The notes: generated by a model from the letters alone, not told the origin. 64,000 bases of DNA from Micrococcaceae bacterium Sec5.8 (GCA_039636775.1 CP143429.1:1612001-1676000); one strand, 5' to 3'; shown: positions 16,125-24,892, counted from the first letter of the stretch. Numbers and translations: made by a program.

Positions 16125-16717
16125 GACGGGAGGTCCTTTCATGTTAGCGAATCCTACGTCCAACTTGATTCGATGTCGCGCACGGGACCGCGCACGGGAC
16201 GGGCCCCTGGCCCCGGTCCGACAGAGGTAATTTTGGGCGACCATCAACGGGTGGACGGCGGTCCGCCATAGGACGGGGTGCACTGGAGACTCAGCGGCAG
16301 CAGAGTGGCGCTATGTCTCTTGATTTATCTGTTGGCCCCGCCGCTGCAGGCCTCGCCGGTCCGGGTATCTGCTGTCCACGCTGGAATGCTTAATCAATGC
16401 GGACAACCAAGGGTCTGCCGGGTCGGTGACGCCCTCGCTATTTTCCCCGGCAGTTGCTTCGATGCCACCCACGCTACCTGGTGGCATGGAACACTCCCGG
16501 CAACATTGTGGAAGGCGTGGCTGCGATTGTGCTCTGGCCGCTCGTGGCCATCTTCGGGGCCGATCTGCGCACCTTGATCTCCGGCGGGACGCGGATCAGC
16601 CCGGGTGACGCGCCGGCGGGCGCATGGGCCGTTCGGCCCCGGTCACGGCGGGCAAGCGCCCCCCGGGTGCCCGCCTGCCGTGTGGTCCATTTGTTTCTGT
16701 CGTGGGTGTGCTGGGGG
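16125..16717. other. no intact gene (593 bp), possible remnant
   Basis: No complete gene is evident. On the plus strand near 16465-16600 a frame reads HPRYLVAWNTPGNIVEGVAA and LWPLVAIFGADLRTL. This looks like part of a small membrane protein but lacks a start and a proper end, so it may be a remnant. The region upstream of tatA probably holds its promoter. Confidence 0.35.
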
Positions 16718-17659
16718 TCAGGAGTTCGCCGCGCTGGTGTTGATCTGGCCGTTGACGCCCTCGGGGAAGAACCCGCCTTCGTGTACTGCTTTGGGAGTGA
16801 GGTAGGCGATGTTAAGGACCTGGCCTGGGCTGCGGCTGAAGGCGATGGCGTTCTGGTCCGTGGGGACGAGGTTGGCGGTGTTCTTAGTGCCGATGCCCTG
16901 GTCCAGGTCGGTGGAGCCGTCCAGGCTGTCCCGGGCGTCCGAGATGGCCTGGGCGGGCACCTGCAGATCGCACGCATACAGGGTGGTTCTGATGATCCCG
17001 GCATGGTATGCCTCGACAGCGAGGATACCAGCGGCGGCTTCAAGGTAGGTTTTGTTATCGATCAGCGGGGCGGCACCTTTGTAGGCGGTGACGCCGACGT
17101 CTTCGAAGATGAAGGCGCCCAACAGGAAGCTGGTTTCATCGGCGAAGGGGTTGAAGGTCTGGCCTGCCTTGATCAGGCCTGCGGCCATCGCCGCGGCGGT
17201 GAAGCTGGCTTCCAGGTCAATCTGGGGCCGGGACACGGCTGCTTTTCCCAGTGCGGTACGGAGGAATTTGACGTGGGCTTCTTCGTCGGCGGCTATTTCC
17301 TTCGCGTATTTCCCGATCAGGCTGCCGGGTTTGAAGGGAACTTTCGCTCCGCCGGTGACCCCGCCTTTGCGTCCCTTGCCGTCCGTGAGCGCGTCGTCCA
17401 GGCCCCGGCCGGTGACGGCACGCAGGTAGAACTCCGCCTCAAGGTATTCCAGGTTCAGCGCGAAGTTCAGGATGGCCCCGTCGCTGGGTCCCTTGCCGGA
17501 GTGCTCTTCCTCTCTGGATGCCTGGGCCGGTGAGCTGGTCAGCAGGGCCGCGGCCCCGCCGATCCCTGCGATCCCGGCGGCGCGGAACAGGATGCGCCGG
17601 TCCATCGGGTTTTCGGCGCTGCGGTTCAGTGCTTCGGTAATGAATTTCTGGTCGAACAT
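16718..17659 (-). CDS. Tat-exported ferritin-like domain protein
   Basis: The 313-residue protein starts at the ATG at 17659-17657 ([11 protein letters not shown]), with GACAGGAG upstream. A twin-arginine signal is visible at about residues 20-50 ([11 protein letters not shown] followed by a hydrophobic stretch ending PAQAS). The mature part is a ferritin-like (Ferritin_2) four-helix domain: [74 protein letters not shown]. The E-x6-Y and E-x2-H metal-ligand patterns are preserved. Relatives are desiccation- or stress-associated. The nearby tatA/tatC pair would provide its export route. Confidence 0.88.
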   Translation of the reverse strand: MFDQKFITEALNRSAENPMDRRILFRAAGIAGIGGAAALLTSSPAQASREEEHSGKGPSDGAILNFALNLEYLEAEFYLRAVTGRGLDDALTDGKGRKGGVTGGAKVPFKPGSLIGKYAKEIAADEEAHVKFLRTALGKAAVSRPQIDLEASFTAAAMAAGLIKAGQTFNPFADETSFLLGAFIFEDVGVTAYKGAAPLIDNKTYLEAAAGILAVEAYHAGIIRTTLYACDLQVPAQAISDARDSLDGSTDLDQGIGTKNTANLVPTDQNAIAFSRSPGQVLNIAYLTPKAVHEGGFFPEGVNGQINTSAANS

Positions 17660-17966
17660 TGGTGTGCTCCTGTCATGAGTGCGTTTTTGAGACCATGACA
17701 ATTCGGAAGGTACTCCCACCGGCTCCCCGGCCGGAATCAGCGGCGCAAACCTGCAGCGTATGGGCATACCCATGGTGGTGATACTGGAGATTCGTTGTGA
17801 TCCGCATCATGGATGGGTGGCCGGAAAGCCAATGGGCGTGGCGGGCCGATCAGCTTCGTGGAACTGTCGGTGAGGCCGGTGAGCTGGTCTATGAGCATGT
17901 CCGGGCTAGGGCATCAGTGGTTACCGGGTGAGCTGCGGGGGAGCGGGGCGGCAGGCGACAGTGAGG
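17660..17966. other. no gene seen
   Basis: This sequence is the likely promoter region of the ferritin-like gene (minus strand), followed by unrelated DNA up to the csbD duplication. No motif called. Confidence 0.35.
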
Positions 17967-18185
17967 GACCAGGCCAAAGGCGACCTGAAGCAGGCCGGCG
18001 AAAAAGTCAAGGACGCCTTCAAAAAGGATTGATCCTCGGCACCAGCTAATGGGTGCACTCCTGCTGGAGTGCACCCATCCGCTTACCCGCCACTCTCCAC
18101 TTCAGGCGGCAACATAATGCGTACCTCGTTGGGATTCTGACGCACTGGAACACTAGGGGCCTTCGTCGAGTTTTCGCATCATTAC
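17967..18185 (+). repeat. 219-bp duplication, copy 2 (truncated csbD tail)
   Basis: It aligns base for base to 10614-10832. The coding part reads DQAKGDLKQAGEKVKDAFKK then D and a stop, but the first two thirds of csbD are absent, so this is a dead gene tail. Both copies end at the same point near TTTTCGCATCA. This suggests a defined unit boundary or a recombination endpoint there. Confidence 0.9.
18049..18078 (+). terminator. duplicated csbD hairpin with compensatory change
   Basis: The arms pair over 13 bp as in copy 1, but the A-T pair of ATAGG/CCTAT has become G-C (ATGGG/CCCAT), so both arms changed together. The loop is TGCT instead of TGCG. Confidence 0.7.
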
Positions 18186-18851
18186 TCCCGGTCTTTGAAA
18201 TAAAAAATGGATTCGCCGCCAACCTAGGTTGACATAACCATGGCTATCGGTTTTTATGTTCGGCGAGATCAACCTTTGCCCGAGACGCACAACCCGGCGA
18301 CCGCGTTCTCAGCGAACGTCAAGGTTCGACTGGTCATAATGATTCGAAGCTCCGGTCAACCGCTATTTGACCGGAGCTTCGCCAATGAGGCCGGGCACCG
18401 GCCCTGGGAAGCCTCCGCCGGCTCGCCACAGGGGGGCAACTTCCCCGCATTTTAGGGCGTCTCACGATGCCGATAATGGATCTTTCGTCAAGGTACGTAC
18501 CGGCAGGGCCTTCTTCGCGTCGTCCAGGGGCTTTGTGTCTGCGAGGGCAGGCATTAGCCCCCGCATGGGGCTGCCTGGGTTTAGGAGTATTGCCCCCCAG
18601 TAGGCCGGTTACCCGGCGTTTCGGAGTAGAACCCTGAGAGAGTGATGACCGGTACGGGACCGCCGTAAGGGTCGTTAAAATTGCCCTGGCAATATGCCTG
18701 TCCGGCTATGCGAGGCTGGCGTAGTCAATGCCTCCCTCTTCGGGAGTTGTTCCCAGTAGGTCACAGTAAGTCGCCTAGAGGTAGCGGAGGGATAGATAGA
18801 GGAAGCCCCAAAGGCGCCTAACCTTGCTTCTCGAGCTGGCTGGCGCGCAGC
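18186..18851. other. no gene recognised (666 bp)
   Basis: No convincing coding frame was seen. The only clear structure is the hairpin at 18345-18381. It is flanked by a truncated gene and small membrane genes, so it may be decayed DNA. Confidence 0.35.
18345..18381. terminator. 15-bp perfect stem-loop without an obvious gene
   Basis: Arms 18345-18359 and 18367-18381 (CGAAGCTCCGGTCAA and its complement) pair perfectly around a 7-nt loop. It resembles the other terminators in this window but no recognisable gene ends next to it. It may be the leftover terminator of a lost gene. Confidence 0.5.
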
Positions 18852-19031
18852 TCAGCGATTTGCGGTTGATTGTGTGATCGTGTCCACGTCTTGGCGCTGG
18901 ATTCCGGGATCGGCAGAGCTTCGGGTATCGGAGACCGCGAGCCGTTCTTTGTGTTTGAAGTACTGGCTGAAGGTGGCGTAGGTGGTGCCGGAGATGATGA
19001 GGGCTACCGGTACGGTCCAAGCAAAATCCAT
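18852..19031 (-). CDS. small single-helix membrane protein (59 aa)
   Basis: It starts at ATG 19031-19029 with AGGAACCCACAC in front. One hydrophobic helix lies at the N-terminus (FAWTVPVALIISGTTYATFS). A polar tail follows (YFKHKERLAVSDTRSSADPG). It lies downstream of another small membrane gene on the same strand, 110 bp away. No family with known function was recognised. Confidence 0.6.
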   Translation of the reverse strand: MDFAWTVPVALIISGTTYATFSQYFKHKERLAVSDTRSSADPGIQRQDVDTITQSTANR

Positions 19032-19141
19032 GTGTGGGTTCCTAGGTCTCGTGGTTGTTCTACACGGGCGAGAGGCCCGTGCAGCCTGCGCACGTATTGT
19101 CACGCAGGCTGCGCAGCTGCAGAGGTCGGGCAGGTCGCGTG

Positions 19142-19387
19142 TTAGCTGGAGCGGTTCAGTAGCCGGGCGCGCAGGCGGTGGAGTTGGGGCATGATGCCGT
19201 AGATGACGATGGGTACGGCGATTGTTGCCAGCACGAGAGTGCGCAGGACCGGGTGGAGAGGGGCGAGCTGTTCACCGAAGAGCAGGTTGATCACTGTCAG
19301 GGTTGGGAAGACGGCGACCCAGATCATCAGTGCCAGCTGGTGTTTTGTCGGCGGCGTGGGACGGGCGGTCGTGGATGGGTTCGACAT
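19142..19387 (-). CDS. small two-helix membrane protein (81 aa)
   Basis: The start is ATG 19387-19385 with TATAGGAGAACCC upstream on its strand. After a Thr/Pro-rich N-terminus it has KHQLALMIWVAVFPTLTVIN, a short loop, and VLRTLVLATIAVPIVIYGIM, then a basic end (LHRLRARLLNRSS). Both helices are clear. It lies 48 bp downstream of the FAD-dependent oxidoreductase and may be in its transcript. Function unknown. Confidence 0.75.
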   Translation of the reverse strand: MSNPSTTARPTPPTKHQLALMIWVAVFPTLTVINLLFGEQLAPLHPVLRTLVLATIAVPIVIYGIMPQLHRLRARLLNRSS

Positions 19388-19435
19388 GGGTTCTCCTATA
19401 TTGGTTAGCATTTTTTGTTGACGTGGAAAGTCGGG

Positions 19436-20362
19436 CTAAAAGCCCAAATTGAAGGCTGTGATGGAGTCCCGGACGTCCTCGTCGACGAGGTCCGCATTGA
19501 TCGCCATTGCGGCTGCGGATCCTTCTCCGGCGGCGGTGATTACCTGGGCGCGGGGATTGGCTACATTCCCCGCTATCCACACACCGCGGATCGTGGTCTG
19601 GCCGGCGCCGTCTTTGACGGCCCACCCGGTTTCGTCAATCTGGCAGCCGAGACGGACGAGGAGATCATTGTTGGGGACGAAGCGCGGTGGAACGAACAGT
19701 GCCTCACGCCGGATGACGCTGCCGTCACGCATTTCGACGCCATGCAGGTGGTCATCTTCGGCCAGAATCCGGCTGACTTCGCCTTCGACGATTCCGATTG
19801 AACGGGCCACCAGTTCCGTACGTTGAGGTTTAGTTAGGGAGCCGGCCGGTACAAACAGCACAACGTCCTTGGCCCATTGACGAACAATCTGTGCGTAGCG
19901 AACCGTGTCTGGTGCGCCGCCAAGGACGCCGAGCTGTTGGTCGCGGACTTCGTAGCCGTGGCAGTAGGGGCAATGCAGAACGTCTTTTGCCCACCGGTCT
20001 GCAAGCCCGGGGATGGATGGAAGTTCGTCGCGCAGCCCGGTGGCCACGAGGAGACGACGTGTGGAAACGCGCCGTCCGTCTGAGAGTAATACGCAGAATC
20101 CTGGACCCGATGGGACCAGCTCGGTGACCGTGCCAGCCAGTATCTCGCCCCCGTAGCTTTTCACCTCGTCCCGGCCTAGGGACAGGAGTTCTTTGGGAGG
20201 GAGACCGTCGCGCGAGAGGAAGCCCTGCATGTGTGATGCCGGGGCGTTGCGCGGTTCCCCTGCGTCGACGACCAGAACTTTGCGGCGGGCTCTGGTTAGA
20301 ACCAAAGCAGCCGACAATCCTGCGCCACCGCCGCCCACTATTAATACGTCGTAATCAGTCAT
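19436..20362 (-). CDS. thioredoxin-reductase-like NAD(P)/FAD oxidoreductase
   Basis: The 308-residue protein has an N-terminal FAD-binding motif (LIVGGGGAGLSAAL, residues 7-20). It has a redox-active CPYCHG (Cys131, Cys134) in the position of the thioredoxin-reductase CxxC, a second nucleotide-binding region (LGVLGGAPDTVRYAQIV) and a C-terminal FAD-contact motif (IRGVWIAGNVANPRAQVITA). This is the TrxR-like subfamily (ferredoxin/thioredoxin disulfide reductase relatives), which passes electrons from NADPH to an unknown disulfide partner. The ATG at 20362-20360 faces a divergent XRE-cupin regulator whose operator-like palindrome lies between the two genes. Confidence 0.92.
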   Translation of the reverse strand: MTDYDVLIVGGGGAGLSAALVLTRARRKVLVVDAGEPRNAPASHMQGFLSRDGLPPKELLSLGRDEVKSYGGEILAGTVTELVPSGPGFCVLLSDGRRVSTRRLLVATGLRDELPSIPGLADRWAKDVLHCPYCHGYEVRDQQLGVLGGAPDTVRYAQIVRQWAKDVVLFVPAGSLTKPQRTELVARSIGIVEGEVSRILAEDDHLHGVEMRDGSVIRREALFVPPRFVPNNDLLVRLGCQIDETGWAVKDGAGQTTIRGVWIAGNVANPRAQVITAAGEGSAAAMAINADLVDEDVRDSITAFNLGF

Positions 20363-20391
20363 GACTTCAGAATCGCCCTTGTGTCCTGTGT

Positions 20392-20409
20392 CGGCAACAA
20401 ACGTTGCCG
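20392..20409. promoter_or_regulatory. palindromic operator candidate between divergent genes
   Basis: CGGCAAC-N4-GTTGCCG is a perfect 7-bp dyad. Each half contains TTGCCG (on opposite strands), which could act as a -35. The leftward one is followed after 17 bp by GATTCT and the rightward one after 17 bp by TTTGAT, ending about 7 bp before the GTG at 20439. A regulator bound here would cover both -35s. The boxes are weak matches, so this is inference. Confidence 0.5.
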
Positions 20410-20438
20410 TTTCCGGGAATCGGGGGTTTGATGGTCCT

Positions 20439-21035
20439 GTGGAAGACCAAACAGCAGTGATCGCCTCAGCGTTGGATCAAGTGGGTGCCCGGCTCAGGCG
20501 CCTGCGTATGCAGCGTGATGTCACCTTGACCAGCCTCGCCGCCGCGACGGGCATCTCCAAGAGCACGTTGTCCAGACTGGAGACTGGGCAACGGCGCCCG
20601 AGCCTGGAGCTGCTTCTACCGTTGGCCCAGGCCTACCATGTGCCGTTGGATGAGCTGGTGGGTGCCCCCGAAGTCGGCGATCCCCGTATCCGCCTCAAAC
20701 CCAGAAACGCGAACGGGCGCACCGTGATCCCCTTGACACGGCAACCCGGGGGGTTGCAGGCATGGAAGATTGTTATCCCCACTTCCAAAACGGAGCCCGC
20801 ACTGAAGACTCACGACGGTTACGAATGGCTTTATGTCCTGTCGGGCCGTATGCGCCTCGTTCTCGGTGACCATGACCTGGTCCTCGGCCCCGGCGAGGTG
20901 GCGGAGTTCGATACTCACGTGCCGCATTGGTTTGGTAGCACGGGAGATCAGCAGGCAGAGGTACTAAGCGTTTTCGGAGGACAAGGCGAAAAGATGCACG
21001 TCCGAGCGAAAGCAAGCAAGAACCTCAACGAATAG
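20439..21035 (+). CDS. XRE-family regulator with cupin domain
   Basis: The product is 198 residues if started at GTG 20439. An upstream in-frame ATG at 20361 would overlap the divergent gene and the palindrome, so I prefer 20439. Residues ~10-70 are a helix-turn-helix (LRRLRMQRDVTLTSLAAATG, SKSTLSRLETGQRRPSLELL). Residues ~110-190 are a cupin (HDGYEWLYVLSGRMRLVLGD, LGPGEVAEFDTHVPHWFGST). Cupin-type XRE regulators sense small ligands and often control a neighbouring enzyme. The target here is probably the divergent oxidoreductase. Confidence 0.88.
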   Translation: MEDQTAVIASALDQVGARLRRLRMQRDVTLTSLAAATGISKSTLSRLETGQRRPSLELLLPLAQAYHVPLDELVGAPEVGDPRIRLKPRNANGRTVIPLTRQPGGLQAWKIVIPTSKTEPALKTHDGYEWLYVLSGRMRLVLGDHDLVLGPGEVAEFDTHVPHWFGSTGDQQAEVLSVFGGQGEKMHVRAKASKNLNE

Positions 21036-21154
21036 CAACGAAACCCGCCGAAGCGTCTGAGCCTACGGCCGGTGCCGACCCGCATCAGCCCGTTACCCAA
21101 CGTGACGCGTGAGGACGTCCCGAACCGGGACTTCGGTAGTGGGTGACGGGGATG

Positions 21155-21970
21155 TTAGACGCGCTGGGTGTCGCGACGGAAGGCAAGGGCGGCGCCGGCG
21201 CCGAAAAGGATGAGCCAGAGCAGAACGTTCCCTGCTGCAGCCCAATTGAAGGCATCCCCAGCGAGCGGAGCCCGGGCGATATCGCCAAGGCCGTAGGTGG
21301 GCGTCCAGACGCCTATGCGCTGCAATGCGGGCGTCATGGTTTTCAGGGGCTGAAAGAGGCCCCCGAAATACGCGAGGAATGCCAGGGCCGGCCCCATGAA
21401 CTGCATGACGTTCTCGGAGGGCACCAGGTATCCGGCGAACAGGCCCAGCGCTGTGAAGACGAGGGAGCCGAGCCACGCGGTCAGCCCGGCGAGAATCCAG
21501 ATGTGCAGTTCCATGCGGACGCCGAGAAAGATTCCGGCGGCGAACGTGCCGAGCACGGCGAGCAGTCCGGCGGCAAGGCCGCCAATTACTTTGACGGCGA
21601 TATTGGCCGCGGGTGTGAGGGGCGTGAGCCGCAGCTGGCGGCTCCAGCCCTGCGCCCGTTCGATTGCCACGGCGCCACCGGCGGAGGTCGAGGCCAGCAT
21701 TGCTCCGTAGACGGCCATATTGATCATGATGAACGCGGTCACAGAGGTTCCCCCGCTGCTGACCGGGAGTCTGGGGTCAATCGGAGTGTCTCGGTATTGG
21801 CTGCCGACGGCGATGAGCATCATGACGGGGAACGCGATCGTGAAGAAAAGGGTGCGCCTGTTCCGGAGACGGCGTTTGATTTCAATGCTCAACAGTGTCC
21901 TGTTGAACCCGCCAAGGCTTGGGCCCTGGCCTTCCGTCGAAGGAGCAAACGGGGCGGGGGCGGCGTTCAT
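21155..21970 (-). CDS. ABC-2 type transporter permease
   Basis: The 271-residue protein has six likely helices. These include LFFTIAFPVMMLIAVGSQYR, MINMAVYGAMLASTSAGGAV, AVKVIGGLAAGLLAVLGTFA, ILAGLTAWLGSLVFTALGLF and WAAAGNVLLWLILFGAGAAL. The loop AIERAQGWSRQLRLTPLTPA is the signature segment of drug-export ABC-2 permeases. The start codon overlaps the stop of the ATPase gene (ATGA). It pairs with that ATPase to form an exporter of unknown substrate. Confidence 0.9.
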   Translation of the reverse strand: MNAAPAPFAPSTEGQGPSLGGFNRTLLSIEIKRRLRNRRTLFFTIAFPVMMLIAVGSQYRDTPIDPRLPVSSGGTSVTAFIMINMAVYGAMLASTSAGGAVAIERAQGWSRQLRLTPLTPAANIAVKVIGGLAAGLLAVLGTFAAGIFLGVRMELHIWILAGLTAWLGSLVFTALGLFAGYLVPSENVMQFMGPALAFLAYFGGLFQPLKTMTPALQRIGVWTPTYGLGDIARAPLAGDAFNWAAAGNVLLWLILFGAGAALAFRRDTQRV

Positions 21971-22944
21971 TTGGTGTCTTCTTCTGCTTGTCGGAACACG
22001 TCGGCATCACCGTCGTTATCGGTGGTGAGCGCAAGGAACGCGTCTTCGAGATTGTGGGAGGTGATTTCCAGGTCGCTGGCGTCGGTGTGGGCCAGGAGGT
22101 ACCGGGCGGCGGCATCGGAATCTTTGGTGCGGATGGTCACCGTATCAGCGCGTGCCTGGACATAGTCCACCCCGGGTAGGGCTTTCACGAGGTCGGCGTC
22201 GAGGTTGCTCACGGAGGCCCGGATGGTGCGGCCGGCGGCAAGGGATCTGATGTGGGCGGCGGTGCCGTCGGCCACGATTCGTCCACGCCGAAGAAGAATA
22301 ACCCGGTCGGCGTACGTGTCGGCCTCGTCCAGATAGTGGGTCGCGAAAATGACCGTCCGACCGCGGGCGGCGTCGGACCGGATAGTGTCCCAGAAATCAC
22401 GCCGCCCCTTGACGTCCATTCCGGCTGTCGGTTCGTCGAGCACCAGCAGCCCAGGGTCCGAAACCAACGCCATGGCAAAGCGGAGCCTTTGTTGCTGGCC
22501 GCCGGAGCATTTCGCTACCAGACGGTCCGCAATCTCAAGTATTCCGGCGCGTATAAGTACATCGTTCTCCGGCTGGGTATCGGGGAACAGTGAGGATGTC
22601 AGGGCCAGGGTTTCACGCACCGTGAGGTCTTTGAGCAGTCCGCCGGTCTGGAGCACGGCGGAGACCTGTCCGAGCGCAATGGCGTGGCGGGGCGTGTGGC
22701 CGTAGATCCGCACATCCCCGCGGTCCGGTTTGGCCAGTCCCAGGAGCATATCGATAGTTGTGGTCTTGCCTGCCCCGTTGGGGCCAAGAAATGCCACGAT
22801 TTCACCCGGCGCTATGTTCAGGTCGATACCGTTCACGGCGTGGACGTTGACGAACGATTTGTGGAGGCCGCGGGCATCCACGGCGGCGGCCGGGGTCCCG
22901 GCGTGGGCAACGGGCCCCCGGTGGGAGAGGACGGCATCGGACAT
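21967..22944 (-). CDS. ABC transporter ATP-binding protein (drug-export type)
   Basis: The 325-residue protein has Walker A GPNGAGKTT (54-62), a Q-loop (LQTGG near 99-103), signature CSGGQ (146-150), Walker B LLVLDEP (166-172) and an H-loop (FATHYLDEAD). The C-terminal ~90 residues (ASVSNLDADLVKALPGVDYV and following) resemble the DUF4162-type tail of DrrA-like exporters. It is coupled to the permease gene. The ATG at 22944 is used. About 145 bp separates it from the upstream small gene, so it may have its own promoter. Confidence 0.93.
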   Translation of the reverse strand: MSDAVLSHRGPVAHAGTPAAAVDARGLHKSFVNVHAVNGIDLNIAPGEIVAFLGPNGAGKTTTIDMLLGLAKPDRGDVRIYGHTPRHAIALGQVSAVLQTGGLLKDLTVRETLALTSSLFPDTQPENDVLIRAGILEIADRLVAKCSGGQQQRLRFAMALVSDPGLLVLDEPTAGMDVKGRRDFWDTIRSDAARGRTVIFATHYLDEADTYADRVILLRRGRIVADGTAAHIRSLAAGRTIRASVSNLDADLVKALPGVDYVQARADTVTIRTKDSDAAARYLLAHTDASDLEITSHNLEDAFLALTTDNDGDADVFRQAEEDTK

Positions 22945-23089
22945 TATGATCCTTTGATGTTGAGGGGACGGGTGTCGGGGCGATCCTGCCTACGCGGTGT
23001 TTGGGTTGGCCGCCTGTAGGCCGCCCTTCAAGGCGCCCGAGTTGAGGGGCCCAGCAGGGTGGGCGGGCCCAGGGAGCTGCTCGGTTTCC

Positions 23090-23407
23090 TTACGGCTTCG
23101 CCGGATAGCCGCTGTCGACCCGCGCGTGGTGAATGGGTTCGGCTTGCCGGGTCGTGGCTCCGCCGGCCTTGCTTCCGATTTCGTCCGTTACGTCGATGGC
23201 TTCCACGGAAATTAGGACAATGCTGAGGTCCCGGACCCTTGTCAGCAGCCCATGCAGGGCAGCCTGGTCGGCGACGGGACCGCGCAGGCTTGTGGTGCCG
23301 TCGTTTTCGCGGGTGAGAGTGAGGTGACCGAATGAGGCTGACCAGTGGTCATCGAGGTGGCCTTCGACCCGTAGCCGGTAGCCACCGGGCGTGTGGAATC
23401 CAGTCAT
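23090..23407 (-). CDS. conserved hypothetical protein (105 aa)
   Basis: The start is ATG 23407-23405, overlapping the stop of the upstream DUF2306 gene (ATGA). The sequence YRLRVEGHLDDHWSASFGHL, TLTRENDGTTSLRGPVADQA and ALHGLLTRVRDLSIVLISVE is typical of a small actinobacterial family often found with DUF2306-type or hydrolase genes. It is soluble, with no catalytic motif evident. Translational coupling suggests it works with the two membrane proteins encoded upstream. Role unknown. Confidence 0.78.
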   Translation of the reverse strand: MTGFHTPGGYRLRVEGHLDDHWSASFGHLTLTRENDGTTSLRGPVADQAALHGLLTRVRDLSIVLISVEAIDVTDEIGSKAGGATTRQAEPIHHARVDSGYPAKP

Positions 23408-24087
23408 GAGAGCCCTGCCTCGACCGTTGTCCGGCCTGTCCTGCCGCCGCTGCGGCGGACGATGACCTCCGCGGCAATGAGATTCACGGCCCACCCTGCC
23501 CCCAGCATGAGGTCCGTGGTCAGTTCGCTGACTCCGAAGACCGCGTTCCCGATGCCTTGGGTGAAGACCTGGGTGCCGGCGCCAAGAGCCAGCGCATAGG
23601 CACGTGTCATCCACGCCCGATGAAGTGTGACGTCAGCGCGTCGGATCGCCGCGAAGCCGAGGACGATGCTGGCCGCCATGCCGGAACCGAATGCAAGCCG
23701 GAAAAGATAGGCGAGCTCCCCGGTGCCGGGCTGCCTGGGGTAGAACTGCGTCATCCATAAGGCGGAGAACGCAATAGTGAGTCCCAGGACCACGAGGACG
23801 CGTCCGGCCGCGCGGTGCCAGGCCGGCCAGCGGCGCCGGAACTTCGGGGAGAACTGGAAGGCGCCCAGAACCGCATACGGGATCGCACTGACGATGTGAA
23901 CGACCACGGGCACGGGGGAGTCCGTCATGCGGGTGTTCTCCGGGATGAGGAGTGGTCCGCCGGCCAACTCGATCAGGCGTAAGGAGCCGGCTGCGGCAGG
24001 GACCAGGACGAGGGCGACCAGCGCGAACGGCACCCACCCGGTCGATCGCACCGACCGGGCGGACCGTGCCGTCGGGTAGATGGTCAC
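23404..24087 (-). CDS. DUF2306 membrane protein
   Basis: The product is 227 residues when begun at GTG 24087-24085, which overlaps the upstream stop (GTGA). It is a multi-helix membrane protein with GWVPFALVALVLVPAAAGSL, a loop carrying PENTRMTDSPVPVVVHIVSA, the DUF2306 hallmark FSPKFRRRWPAWHRAAGRVL, LGLTIAFSALWMTQFY and DVTLHRAWMTRAYALALGAG. Two His residues (HIVSA and LHRAWM) are conserved in the family and could bind metal or heme, by family analogy. It is the middle gene of a three-gene coupled unit. Confidence 0.85.
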   Translation of the reverse strand: MTIYPTARSARSVRSTGWVPFALVALVLVPAAAGSLRLIELAGGPLLIPENTRMTDSPVPVVVHIVSAIPYAVLGAFQFSPKFRRRWPAWHRAAGRVLVVLGLTIAFSALWMTQFYPRQPGTGELAYLFRLAFGSGMAASIVLGFAAIRRADVTLHRAWMTRAYALALGAGTQVFTQGIGNAVFGVSELTTDLMLGAGWAVNLIAAEVIVRRSGGRTGRTTVEAGLS

Positions 24088-24770
24088 TTGGCGGCCGGAT
24101 TGAGCGGGCGTCCTACGTTCTGGGGCAGTGATCGAATAGCCCCGGCGCGCTGGGCTCGCCATAACGAGTATCCGAGGCCCACCATCGCAACGCCGGTGGG
24201 GATGGCGAACAGCCTTTCGTTGATCTGCGGCAGCAAGGGGATGGCCAGGGTCGCCACGGAGCCGATGGCGAGCAACGCGGCGGCCCAGCGGGCGAGGACC
24301 TTGGCACGGAAAAGCGCAATTCCGAACAGGAGTCCGCCGCCCAGGAATGTAGCCGCGGCCGCGAGGTTAAGGACTTGCATTAGGCCGATGTCCCCGTTGG
24401 CGTGGCCGCCGGTGACTACGGCAAAGACGTCGTTGACGTATCCGGGTGCTGTGTGGGCGAGAGTCGAAAAGACAACGGCCCCGATCACCTCGACGCTCGT
24501 CATGATGAGGTAACCGGCACCGAAGACCAGGTACCCGATCAGGCCCAATACTCCGGCCTGCTTGACTTGGTGCAGGTACATTCCGGTGATGCCGGCCAGC
24601 GACAATCCGGCCAGGAGTACCTTCAGGCTTTGGCGGACCGTGTATTCGGTGGTGGTGGCGAACTCTGCGTCCAGTTGGGGGTGGTTGATTTGGACGCCGA
24701 TGAATAGTAGGCCTGCGGCGATGGCGGACAGGCCGGCCGCCCGGGTGAGGGTGGTGGTGGTGATGGTCAT
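24084..24770 (-). CDS. multi-helix membrane protein of unknown function
   Basis: The 228-residue protein starts at ATG 24770-24768 with CCAGGAGACCAAG in front. Seven hydrophobic segments can be drawn, starting AAGLSAIAAGLLFIGVQINH and including LKVLLAGLSLAGITGMYLHQ, GLIGYLVFGAGYLIMTSVEV, LAAAATFLGGGLLFGIALFR and FAIPTGVAMVGLGYSLWRAQ. No catalytic motif is apparent. It heads the coupled set with the DUF2306 gene and the small conserved gene, directly downstream of a LAL-type regulator that may control it. Confidence 0.78.
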   Translation of the reverse strand: MTITTTTLTRAAGLSAIAAGLLFIGVQINHPQLDAEFATTTEYTVRQSLKVLLAGLSLAGITGMYLHQVKQAGVLGLIGYLVFGAGYLIMTSVEVIGAVVFSTLAHTAPGYVNDVFAVVTGGHANGDIGLMQVLNLAAAATFLGGGLLFGIALFRAKVLARWAAALLAIGSVATLAIPLLPQINERLFAIPTGVAMVGLGYSLWRAQRAGAIRSLPQNVGRPLNPAAK

Positions 24771-24892
24771 CTTGGTCTCCTGGGTCTGGGTCTCCGCGTC
24801 AGGGCGGCGGGGAATGATTCAAACCTAAGGACAGGTCGGGTGAGCAGGCATCACCCCATGATGTGAGTGACAGGGTGAGATATGGTTCCCGG

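Noticed and set aside
16454..17533. 359-codon plus-strand open frame
   Set aside because: It is mostly antisense to the Tat ferritin gene, which has clear motifs. Only the first ~45 codons look protein-like, and these are noted as a possible remnant.
18600..18800. Conserved-looking non-coding stretch considered as a riboswitch or RNA gene
   Set aside because: I could not match it to any riboswitch core, tRNA cloverleaf or known RNA by eye. A covariance-model search would be needed.
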